The notes beneath the pieces were generated by a model that saw only the letters and a program-made list of their open reading frames with translations, was not told the DNA's origin and did not search any database. Shown piece by piece: positions 20,401 through 31,000 of a stretch of 64,000 bases of DNA (position 1 is its first letter; each line of letters begins with the position of its first letter). The position numbers and the translations under genes were made by a program. This stretch comes from Portulaca oleracea (Eukaryota > Streptophyta > Magnoliopsida > Caryophyllales > Portulacaceae), in assembly GCA_029582165.1 (NCBI GenBank), contig CM055891.1, forward strand, positions 33,334,832 to 33,398,831. Reading direction: 5' to 3'.

Positions 20401-23400
20401 TTTTTTACTTGTCTTTCTCTATATATTGATTTTTCTTTTAGCTGTTGGATTAACCTCCATTCATTAACCATTGTACGCAATTAACAGCAAGTCAACAAGC
20501 AATAGGGGTTAAGGACCTTAAGGTTCCTTAACACAAAAAGAAACCCGACTCAAATATGAGGTTAGGTTACACTGAACTTTGCTATAGGATTTTGCTTATT
20601 TTGGTTGTAGGTAGACTTTTTGTCATCTATTTTATCTATTTCTTTTGTTTGTTTTGGGGGTGGAGGTTGGGGTTAAGTAATGATCTATTTTATCTAAGTG
20701 AGTGGGAGCCTTCTTTCATATCTCAAGGTCATTAGTGACGTTGTCTCCCCATTCTTTGTAGTTGCTTTAGATTCATGTTGATTGGTACTCAGTTATCAAT
20801 GAAGACATTTGAGTTTGAAGTGTGCTAAAAGAAAAGGGCAAAAGGGAACGTAAAAGGCTTCACTTCACTGTAGGTTGAAGTACATGAAAATCCATGAAGG
20901 CTGTCTATGATTAGAAACAGATCTAGACGGTTATAAAGTTTTTCTAGGCTTAGCCCTTCACAAGGCTATGCAAGGATCTTCAAGTGAACACTCATAGTTC
21001 TTGGATCACAGGAGCAGTGGGTTGAGGGCCTTGAGGCTTGGCCACAGGATTCATTGCATAATTATGAAGGTTGATATTAATCCAGTCTAATTCAGGGATT
21101 CTGATAGTGATAAAAGACTGTTGGGAACCCACAATTTGGAACCAGACCGTTTCTTTGTATGTAATGCTGAAAGGTGTAAAAAATTAGAAAGGTTCATACC
21201 AAGAATCTGGGATGCAGAGAACTTGTTCTAGGGAGAGAACAATTTTGGGAAGTTACAAGGAGCACCCAGCTAGATGGTGTTCTTGTACACCCTTGCTGAG
21301 AATTTTTTGTTAAAGGATGCTTTTGGTTGTCGCTGCTCAAGTCAGTCCTAACCACAATTTAATCCCATCATTGATTAATAAATGTAGCACTTGCTTTGCC
21401 CTTGTGTGTTTATGGCTTTTATTTTTTAAATGTATTCTATTGTTACTTTGGATGTCAAACGTCCCCTAAAGGTGGTGTGAGGTCAAATATATATGCCAGT
21501 TATAGTATCAATGCTATAAAATACATTGCCTCCTCCATCCCAACTCCTGTAAATGGGTCATCTCAAAATACCGAAGAGTTGGTAGCCAAGTTGGCAACCA
21601 CCCTCTTCCGAGCTACCCACCAAGGTTCAGTTCTTGGTGGAATCAAATGTTTTCTCATATGTGGAAATTGCTGGGTTGATGGGCCATGCTTGTAATGGGC
21701 AGTTTGGTACTTACCTACCCTTTGCCCCCGATCAGCTTACTTACTGGTTGTTACCTTGAGATAGAGGACCAGGGGGCAGGTCAAATTTACCCACTTAAGA
21801 AAACAGAATGTGTCATCTCAAATTGGAAAGGGAGACATTTGCTTTTGGTTTAAAAGATTCCTTTGTCGTTGCAATCTTGCACTTTGTCTTTCAGGAGTTC
21901 AATTAAGAATTTCTATTCGCCGAAATGTTGACATATATCATGGTTTCAGTTGGAAAAGGAGGCTCTTGCTAAAGGTGTTCCGGTAGCGCAGGCAATTGAC
22001 ATAGAAATTCCGCCTCCACGGCCCAAAAGGAAACCAAGCAATCCTTATCCTCGCAAGTCAGGTTATGTAAGTTCCCCAAATACACAGCCTACAGTAAAGG
22101 ACTGTAAGGACGTATGCTCTGGTTCTTCTCACCCACCGACAGCAAAACAAGTGCTAGACTTGGAAAAAGAGCCACTTCCTGAGGCATGTTTTATCCCTTA
22201 CTTTTATATCATGGTAATCTCATCTTTATTTTCATGTTTGTTTAGCGTTCGAACTTAATTTTTAATTTCAGAAATCTGCTGTTGATGATGACGGAAAAGA
22301 AAACCAAAAAGAACCCTCTGGCAGTGACAGGCACCCAGAAGCGTTGCCGCTGTTTCAAGAAGCACCATCTAAGTTGGCGCTTCATGCTCATGAGGACTCT
22401 GCAAAAGCTACTGAGGCAGCCAGAGAACTGTGTAAGTTTAGAGAGTATGTTCCATCAAACGGTCACTCTGTCAGTACTGAAAGATGTGATTCTCATGCTA
22501 CTGATGGACACAACCAAAATCAAAGGGCTGATATCTCTTCTGCCATAGAGACTGTCGACAATGACTTGGGTGAGGTTCTGAATTCCTTGAGTCTTAAACA
22601 CGGGGGGAGTTCATCTGTTGTTTGAAACGAATTTGATAAGGTTGCTTTATTGTCAGAAGATGGAACACAGGCCAAAAAGAAATTTCCCCGGCATGCTCCT
22701 GTTCAGATTCTTGATGGAAGCCTGCAAGGTTGCAGTCAGGCTATTTCTTCCGATGTATCCCATCAAGAATCTCCATTTCATCAAATGGCTGCCCATCCTG
22801 CATTATTTAACCATCCACCCGTATCAGCTGCTGTAGACAGCCAAAATAGCTCATTGAGATCCACTAATCATCATATCCTTCCAACTTTTCATCCTCCATT
22901 CGCTCCATTCCCTAACGTCCCAGAAAACTACTCTTCCTATCTGCAGATGTCCTCCACTTTTTCAAATCTGATCGTGTCCACTCTTCTCCAGAATCCAGCG
23001 GCACACGCAGCAGCAAGTTTTGCAGCGTCGCTTTGGCCATGCCCTAATATGGAAACTGCACCCAGTACTCCTGTTATAAACGGGTTCCAACCTCGAGCAG
23101 TTAGCCCGGCTCCAAGCATGGCAGCAGTTGCTGCAGCCACAGTTGCAGCTGCTACTGCTTGGTGGGCAGCCCATGGAATGTTGCCGATGTGTTCTCCATT
23201 AAATGCTGGATTCACCTGGCCTTCTCCATCTACTGCTGTTCCATTCACTAATCTCACACAGACTCAACCGGCTAATCAGGAAAGAGAAGAGAACAATTTC
23301 CAAAACCCTAATTCGCAAGTTGAGCAGCCTGACCAGTTGTCTGCTGAAGCTTTACAACCCCAGCATTCGGCATCCAAATCGTCGGCGACATCATCAGCAG

Positions 23401-24231
23401 ATTCTGGCAACAGCAAAGATGCAAAGACAGATGTTGAAGTAGTACCCACAGCAGCTGACGATAATGTGGAGAAGGCTCATGCAGTGACTGAACAAAAGGA
23501 GGCAATCAAGGGCAACAAACCGCAGAAACAAATGGACCGTTCTTCTTGTGGTTCAAATACACCTTCAGGTAGTGATGCTGAGACCGACGCTCTGGGGAAG
23601 AACGGTAAAGAAAATGAAGAATATAAGGAACCTGATACAAGTCAGCCTAGCAGTGAACTAGGTAGAAATCGGATTAGAATTCTTAACAGTCTAAATGATA
23701 ACCGTAAGGAGGTTTCCGAGGAGGTAATTGATCATAAACGAACCCCAACCTTGTTGAGCTGACGGAATTTTTCTCCGTGCATTCATTGCTGCATATTTTC
23801 TCATCTCATGCATTGACACATACCATATACGTTTTCAGGGGCGCCTGGCATTTCAAGCGCTGTTTTTTAGAGAGAGACTGCCTCAGAGCTTCTCACCGCC
23901 ACAAGATGCAGAGACAACAAACGAAAACGCAACTCAGCTAGACCTCAACAGCAACACAACAGCCGGGGATCCTTGTTCAAGCGATCAACGCACAGAGAAA
24001 GACGGAAACACTGAAGAAATAGGACTGATGATCGGTCTGGGTCAAGGAAAGCTAAAGACGACGACATTGACGGCGCGCAAGACGGGTTTCAAGCCATACA
24101 AGAGGTGTTCTATGGAGGCTAGGGAGGGCGGGGGGGCGGGGATGAGCAACGGCAACAGTCAAGACCAAGAAAAATGTCCCAAGAGAATACGCCTGGAAGT
24201 GGAAGTCGAAGGGAAGGCTGCTACGACTTGA
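17407..24231 (+). CDS. LHY: LATE ELONGATED HYPOCOTYL / CCA1-type MYB clock factor
   Basis: Seven coding exons: 17407-17445, 17582-17693, 19303-19364, 21950-22183, 22272-22569, 22657-23723, 23839-24231, giving 734 residues with all phases consistent. The single MYB repeat is at residues 14-71 ([20 protein letters not shown], then [11 protein letters not shown], the SHAQKYF-class signature). Next comes the basic [16 protein letters not shown] segment. The long C-terminal part carries LHY hallmarks: [49 protein letters not shown] and [19 protein letters not shown]. It is a nuclear transcription factor of the morning clock loop that represses evening genes through the evening element. Intron 4 (22184-22271) has a probable GC donor (GAG|GCATGT). 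Intron 5 (22570-22656) contains an in-frame TGA. Homology to LHY supports both exon joins. It could equally be named CCA1. Confidence 0.95.
18108..18502. mobile_element. Mutator-like MITE in LHY intron 2
   Basis: The terminal inverted repeats are about 95 bp: the left begins GGAAAGTTGGATTGTAGTGC, and the right end reads back as GGAAAATTGGATCTTAGTGC. Both contain TTGGGATTGTGGTAA and AACTTTAAAATTGTATCA. The element is flanked by a perfect 9-bp direct repeat, TTTAAAAAA, at 18099-18107 and 18503-18511. Nine bases with long terminal repeats is the mark of Mutator-like elements. No transposase frame is present. Confidence 0.85.
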
Positions 24232-24523
24232 GAATCGACTGATTGCATGCAATTCGTGCAACGGAAATCTTTGCCAGCTGCTGCAAGTTACTAATCTCCT
24301 CTCCCCCGGTTTATCAGTTTCGACGTTGGTTCGTTCGTTCTTCACAGTTTAGAGCTTAATTCAACCTGTCCAAATGTTTCACGAGACCTTTTCGTGTCAT
24401 GTTGTGTGTACCATTAATGACTATATTGCTCTTTCATTTCTTCGAACTTCTGATGACGCTTTTATTCTCCCTCAATACACTTGTGATATGATTTATGTTC
24501 ATTAGACTGTTTATCTCAAGTTA

Positions 24524-24529
24524 AATAAA
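24524..24529 (+). terminator. Candidate LHY poly(A) signal
   Basis: AATAAA about 293 nt after the LHY stop codon, in a T-rich 3' region. It is a plausible but unproven cleavage signal. Confidence 0.35.
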
Positions 24530-24904
24530 CCTGTGCAGGTCCTTTTATTTGGCAAGGTTGCTCTCTTCCATGATATTGAAGATTGTGAAAAGTCAGACCA
24601 ATTGGCTATGACTTTATTAACATAGATAATTATAATTTTTATAAAATTATTATCAGTAGAAGCGTAATGAAAAATTATTTCAATAAAAAGTATAATGTTA
24701 CAAAATTTGGTAAAATATTATGTTCAACATTTATAATCAAAGTAGTAATACTTTGAAGATCGTGAAATGTGAAAATGACTATTATTGTGAAACAGGGAGA
24801 GCACTCTACAATACCTATGGATTTTGCTTTACCGGGTTTGGGATATTGTTGAATACTTTGTTGCCGAACATAAAGACGAATTCAAGAGACCAACAAAGCT
24901 ATGT

Positions 24905-25118
24905 ACTCCCTCCATCCCTTTTTGTTTGTCACTTTTAACTAAGATAATCAGCAAAGTTGGGGAGAAAAGTTATAAATTACTTGAATTGGTAAACATTAAT
25001 TATAAGAGACATAGAATATAAATAAAAAATTGATAAAAGTTACATTGAAAATGTAAAATAACAAATAGTTAGAGACAAAATAAGTTAGATAAGTGAACAA
25101 AAAGAGAGATACATCGAT
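24905..25118. mobile_element. Stowaway-like MITE fragment
   Basis: It starts TACTCCCTCCATCCCTTTTTG, the typical end of plant Stowaway (Tc1/mariner) MITEs with TA target sites. It continues with sequence common in such elements (GTCACTTTTAACTAAG; GTGAACAAAAAGAGAGATAC). The matching right-hand terminus is not clear, so it is probably truncated or diverged. Confidence 0.5.
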
Positions 25119-25364
25119 TGTTCTATGCTTTTTTGGATGGGTTTGCTACAAAAATTTAAAGAGGCCTATTTTTTTTAAAGAAAACCCGGGTAAATTTGAC
25201 ACACCCAATGGATCCCTATATTAGCAATAACCACCGACGAACTTAACAAGTCGATATCAAACTGACCATAGCATGTCAACTAGTGGACATATTTTGCTTC
25301 TGCCAATGCATGAACCACCAGCGAACTTAACAGGTCGGCATCCGTCAAAGATGCAATTTATTAG

Positions 25365-25512
25365 GTGCTCCCGGAGCATGTGCTCAAGATTCTATAATTG
25401 TTCACCCATATGTATTAGGTTGTTCACTCTGATTATTATGATTGTTCACTCTAATTCATATGATTGTTCACTCACAACTATCTGGGGCACATACTCTGGG
25501 TACATCTAATAT
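25365..25512. repeat. Dispersed GTGCTC/TTGTTCAC repeat (copy 1 of 3)
   Basis: It starts GTGCTCCCGGAGCATGTGCTC, holds several ATTGTTCACTC words, and ends GGGGCACATACTCTGGGTAC. Related copies lie at 29635-29740 (ATG1 intron 10) and in reverse at 62460-62610. All three begin with 'GTGCTC' words and end with a 'CTCTGGGTGCA'-like segment, so this is a dispersed family of about 150 bp, not tandem DNA. Confidence 0.6.
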
Positions 25513-26012
25513 TTATTGCTTCAAAGAGATCCGCCTATGTCTCTTACAATTTTTTATTTTAACCAATTTCATCAATAATCTGCTTTGATTACAAACTGTC
25601 TATAAATGTCATTAATTAACTTGGCTGGACAAGTGGGGCTGCTTGTCTGTGTCAGGAAAACCCTAGTCCTACCAACCATTGAAATCAGAGTAAAAGGAGA
25701 ATGTAGTAACATACAAGTATATATATGTATATGGGTAAAGCAAACTCATATAATATGGTGGTTTTTTTCTTCCTTAATTCTGTAATGTAGTAGTAACATA
25801 CAAGAATGTAGACTTTTCTTCCTTAATTCTGGAAGGACAGTGTCCCAATTTAGATTAAATATAATGTGGTGGTTTTTTTTTGCAAACTCATAAACATCCC
25901 AAATGAAAAAGACATCACACGGTATAGCAGAAAAATATGGTCGTATATATCCATGTTTTAGGCTGTTTTAAGGGACACTGTCTGCATACTACTGCTTTAA
26001 ACCAAGTTCAAA

Positions 26013-27185
26013 ATGGAAGACCGTAAACCGGTGTGCTTGATTTTGATCCTGATGATGATGTTCATAGCGCGCGCAGAAGCTCAGTTGTCGGAAAACTTCT
26101 ACAGCACGACTTGCCCCTTTGTCGAACCCATTGTCAGACAGGCTGTAATGACCAAGTTCAGTCAGACATTCATCACGGCACAGACCACGCTTCGTTTGTT
26201 CTTCCATGACTGTTTTGTTCAGGTAAGTAAAAGTTGTGACTAAGTTCAAGGTGTTATGATGGGTGAAGTGGGTAACTTTTGGGGTTTATGATGCAGGGTT
26301 GTGATGCTTCTGTCATGATTTTCTCGCCGAATGGTGATGCAGAGAAGGATGCACCAGACAATGTGTCGCTAGCAGGAGATGCGTTTGACATGGTTGTAAA
26401 GGCGAAGCAAGCTGTGGAAGCTGTTTGTCCTGGTGTCGTCTCCTGTGCTGATATATTAGTTCTTGCTGCAAGAGACTCTGTAGTCCTTGTAAGTACTTAT
26501 CGCGTCATTTTCTCATCAAAGATGACATGTTTTGGAAGTTATCTGTCGAAAATTCATCTGATTTCTGGACTGACCTGAAATGTATGTAATGCGCGCATGT
26601 TTTCAGACAGGAGGCCCTTCGTTCAATGTGGAACTAGGGCGTCGAGATGGGTTAAGGTCTAAGGCGACAGACGTCCCAGGAAATCTTCCACAGCCGACAT
26701 TCAATCTGACCCAACTGGTTTCCCTGTTTGCTAAGCACAACCTGACCCAAACTGATCTGATCGCACTCTCTGGGGCTCACACCATAGGTGTTTCCGAGTG
26801 CTCAAAGTTTGCAAACCGCATCTACAACTTCTCGTCGTCTAGCAAAATTGACCCCTCCATGGACCAGACGTATGCTCGTCAGTTGAGAAAACAATGCTCA
26901 CCAAATGTGAAAAACCGAAACATTGTCATCTCCATGGATGTGCAAACCCCTGCAACATTCGACAACATGTACTACCAGAACTTGGTTGCAGGGAAGGGGA
27001 TGTTTGCTTCAGATCAGGTGCTCTATACTGACCCGGCTTCTCGATCTACAGTAGTTGATTTCGCGAATAATCCAGGCAACTTTTACGCGGCGTTTACCAC
27101 AGCAATGAGAAAGCTCGCCAGAGTTGGGGTTAAAACTGGTAATCAGGGTGAAATCAGAAGGAATTGTGCCGCATTTAACAGTTAA
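26013..27185 (+). CDS. Class III (secretory) peroxidase, PRX16/45/51/73-like
   Basis: Three exons: 26013-26222, 26297-26488, 26607-27185, giving 326 residues, normal for the family. A signal peptide (about residues 1-24, ending ARAEAQ) targets it to the cell wall. [11 protein letters not shown] carries the distal Arg and His65, and GCDASVM the calcium-binding segment. [13 protein letters not shown] follows, and LSGAHTIG holds the proximal haem ligand His192. The Cys set expected for the four disulphides is present (TCP, HDC, GCD, CPG, SCAD, SEC, QCSP, RRNC). It oxidises phenolics with hydrogen peroxide (lignin, suberin, wall cross-linking). The wording [20 protein letters not shown] and [14 protein letters not shown] places it near Arabidopsis PRX16/45/51/73. 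The usual third intron, after GAHT, is absent. Confidence 0.95.
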
Positions 27186-27356
27186 ATCCTGATAATGATA
27201 TGTCATCAAGAGTGATCATGCAATTTCGATTTTGTTTTTTCCATTTACTGCTTCACAGATGTACTGTTCTTTCTGTTCTCTTCCTGGATCTTTAAAATCA
27301 TTTGTGCATATGAATATAAGATACTGATCATTGTACATTTCTGAAATATTTTGTGC

Positions 27357-27362
27357 AATAAA
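27357..27362 (+). terminator. Candidate peroxidase poly(A) signal
   Basis: AATAAA about 172 nt after the stop codon, preceded by TTTGTGC, a usual plant 3'-end layout. Confidence 0.4.
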
Positions 27363-27369
27363 ATGTTCA

Positions 27370-28000
27370 TTTTACACTAGTACACTATCTGATCCCGAAT
27401 TCTGGATAGAAACTTTGTTTACTCCTGCATTATCAGATCACTTGCAAATATTGGGTGTGACATATGATGCATAGCTATTCGGATGCACCTCTTTCGGTAG
27501 GAGTAGACTGTAAAGTGATTGTCACCTGACTACCACCTTTTAGGTTAAAAGAGACGTATACTAAACCGCCAACAATGCAGATAAAAAAATGGCAAGAACC
27601 CAATGTGCAACTTTTCGATTAATCCTGTGCAAACCAGTAGACAAGGAAACAGCAAAAACGTAGGTACTTGTCAGTTATCAAGGAACTGAACTGAACTATA
27701 CATGTAATAGCTAGCATCATATTTACATTCTTTCGTAGAAAGAATATGCAGTAGTTTATGTACATCGTTCTAATATTCGGACTTTGATAACAGAAGTTCG
27801 AGTTCCCCGCCAGTTCTGCATCATCGAAATAATAAAACAATGCATGCATCCATGCATCCATGCCTGTTTGTTTCTCTGTTGTGAAGGCCCAGGGAATAAT
27901 ATATCACGTCAGTCGTTAGCATTCGCGACCCAACTATATGTGTTTCTTCTTCCTCTAATAAGATTAATATTTTGTACAGTTTCTTTTTCGTATTTACTTG
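27370..28000. other. Convergent gap between peroxidase and ATG1
   Basis: The peroxidase (+) and ATG1 (-) are tail to tail here. No gene is seen. It should contain the 3' ends of both; an imperfect CATGCATC repeat lies near 27842. Confidence 0.6.
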
Positions 28001-31000
28001 CTAAAAGAAGTGCAGCTGCAGCGTGGAAGATGGGTGAGATATCTGGGATCGGCCCAGATGAGACTCCAAGTTCTTGATGTACTTCAGGATACGATGTTTG
28101 TTGTCGGGTGCCAATAAGAATGGAGGATTAAGTGGCAATGAAGGAGCTTCGGCTACAATGAAGGAAAACAGATGCAGAGCTCTTGAGTACATTGCTGCAG
28201 CACTTTCCCGGTTCCCAATCAGTTCATCAGCCTGAAAAAACATCATACCTTTAGTCAGCTCACCCCCATTGACACCTAAATAGGGATGACAAAAATTTGG
28301 GTCCGGGTTAAATTCAAGTGTCAAATTCAGTTAATGTCATAACTTGGACAGAAAATTGCTGTCTGGTTCTAGTTTTTCCACATTGGACAATTTTGACAGA
28401 ACTAAATCTGGGTCAAAATCCGGTTCGAACAATAGAAAAAGGAGAAATATTATTTATGAATATTCAGTCAATTTGGACAATGTCAAAATCAAGTTCGGAC
28501 CAAACCGGGTTTTTTTCCCAGGTCGGACAAATCTAGATATTCCGGTTAGACAAAATTTTGTCAGCGCTACGCGCATACGCCAAAAGAGAAGGTAGATTTT
28601 GGCAACTGAGTCATTCGGTCAGGATAAGGTCAGGTCAAGAAGGCCTGGGATGGTCCCGGAACACTTTATATAAGCATTTCTTGGGAAATAATAACTTTGA
28701 TGAAAGGTAAATTTGGGTCTAGTCGGTCCGAGTGAGGGTTCTTTCGGGTCAAGGATTAGTTTTGCCAAGTCTGAAAAAGAGTTAAAAACTTATTAAAAGA
28801 CATATGTATAAGGGTTTTCATACAGCTCCGTTTCTTCCAGCAGCAAGAGCCGTCTGATATATAATCTCCATAGCATCTGGCATCTCAGCAGTGCCTACAA
28901 GATAACCGTCCCCGAAAAGAAAACGGAAAAAAAAGGAAAGTGAGGAATGTACCATTGCATTATCATGGCTTTGCAACTACAAGGTTGTAATTATGAATAA
29001 GAATCTAACCATCGACATCTTGCAGGTACTTTGAGAGCTTCTCGGTGTGATCATATGCCCGAATAAAACCACGCTCAGCCCAAATGGATGCTGATGAAGG
29101 GTTTGTGAAATCCATAGAACATGTCTGTGACGAGCTCGAAGATCCCTTCTGAGATGCGTCGTTTCTTGAAGAGCTTCCGGGTAGATCACTTCCTTCCTTT
29201 GATGACGACAGCCATAACCTGCAAGTTTCCAGAACTTTCTTCCATATAGCCAGAATGATCAATTCTACTGAAAATGATTCCATATAGAACCCTGCATTTA
29301 ACTGCAACCAAATTGCAGAAACTATCAGTATGTTTCAGACAGACCAAAATTTCATCAGCATAATATGATGAACTAAAAATGAGAACTCCGTAACTTGTCA
29401 CTTCTGTTCATGTTCATGGGATTTGAGTTCTCAGCCTGATAGCAAGTTTTCACAAACAGGTACCCCAGTTACCCATTTTTATCCATAATTTTAACACCCA
29501 ACTTTTCAACTTTGACGTAAACTTATCCAACTTTACTTAACCCCTCTAAAGAACAAACCGTAAAGGTCTTACTCGTCTCACAGTCATACAAAAGTGACTC
29601 AGCACACAGCACTATTGTAACATGCAATTTAATACGTGCTCCAAGGGTTTGTGCTCCAAATAGTGTGATTGTTTGTTCACTTGCAGATAACTTGAAGCAT
29701 AAGCTCTAGGTGCATGTAATATATATTGATTGTAACAAAAACACTTGATAATCCAATCCAACAGGGCATGTCAAAAGCTCACCTTCTCTCGTGCAAGATC
29801 CGAAAGAGTGCAGATGTACTGATGCAGCATGTAAAGCCTTGTTGAGGGATGGAGAACAGTAAGTCCTTGCGCTTCCCTTAGTGTGTCCGGTCCACCAGAT
29901 GCAGTGGACATATCCATCCCACTCCCTGAAGTATTCTCATTGCCACCTACAAACTTAGCGACTGGTTCTTTTGAATCAAGCCCAATGCTAGGCATCTTCT
30001 GGTCTTCACTGTTAATATTTGGTGCCAAGGGACAAGGTTTGGAGCTTGCACTTTCTTTCCGAGAAGCCCCCAAAGAAGAAGTGAGGATCTCCATTGAAGC
30101 AAAGTTAGAGTGAACAAGAACGTAGTCTCGTTCGATGGACTCCAGCGAATCAGCAACTGGTAGAGAGGTCCAAGATGAATTTTCAACAGAGTGAAAGCAA
30201 AGGAAATAAGAATGAGTTCTAGACCTGTCAATTCGGGTGGGTGGGTTAAAATACGGGTCGGGTGTGTTTTATGTTCAGGTAAATATAGGTCCAGTGTATT
30301 TTTGGTGGATGAGAACTATAATTATGAGGGGAAGAGTACAAAAATGAAAAAGATGTAATAGTAAAAATGTATGATAAACATACAAAAGCATTTGTTTTCA
30401 TTGATTTGAGGAATAAGTTGGCCTGTTTTGGGTTCAGGTCACGTTGGACCGGCTAATTTTCGAGGATTTCGGGCAGGTTCAGGTCAAGCTTTAGGGTCGG
30501 GTCAATTTTTGTCAAGTCTAACTTCTAAGAATGACCGAGTGAACTAGAAGCTTCATGCAAACTGACCTGGAATCTGACTTGGTGGGTGCAAGTCAATCTT
30601 TTCAGCTGAGTGCTTAGTTTTGCCAGCAGAAGTACTTGGCGTTGCTCTATAAAAATCTTGGGTACTTGAAGCACTACCGTAAAACTTCCCAAAATCTCTT
30701 TCTTTGTCATTTACACCAAAGCAATCTTCTTTAACACTTTCATCAGATGCCTTCAACTTGTACTCGTGATGCGTTTCCGGTCTCTGGACATCTGTCAGAA
30801 CAGGAGTTTCAACCCTGGAGCTTTGAGCAGAGAGTCGTTCCTCAGACCTGCACATGACAAGAAGATGCTTATAGTCCTACTAATGTAAAATCAGCACACT
30901 TGTTGCAGGAATCCGAAAAATGCTAACAGAACTACAATCTTTCTGATCTTTATCAGTTGACGACATTAACAAAAGATCTGAGAGCGAGAGAAAGTTATGA

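Larger units (their letters stand above)
24530..26012. other. Intergenic region between LHY and the peroxidase
   Basis: No gene is seen. It contains a Stowaway-like end at 24905 and a repeat at 25365-25512, both listed separately. The last 300 bases (with a repeated GTGGTGGTTTTTTT motif near 25757 and 25867) are the peroxidase upstream region. Confidence 0.6.

Noticed and set aside
22618..22625. Premature stop making LHY a pseudogene
   Set aside because: A GTGAGG donor and a pyrimidine-rich CAG acceptor 87 bp apart restore the frame exactly and rejoin conserved LHY blocks.
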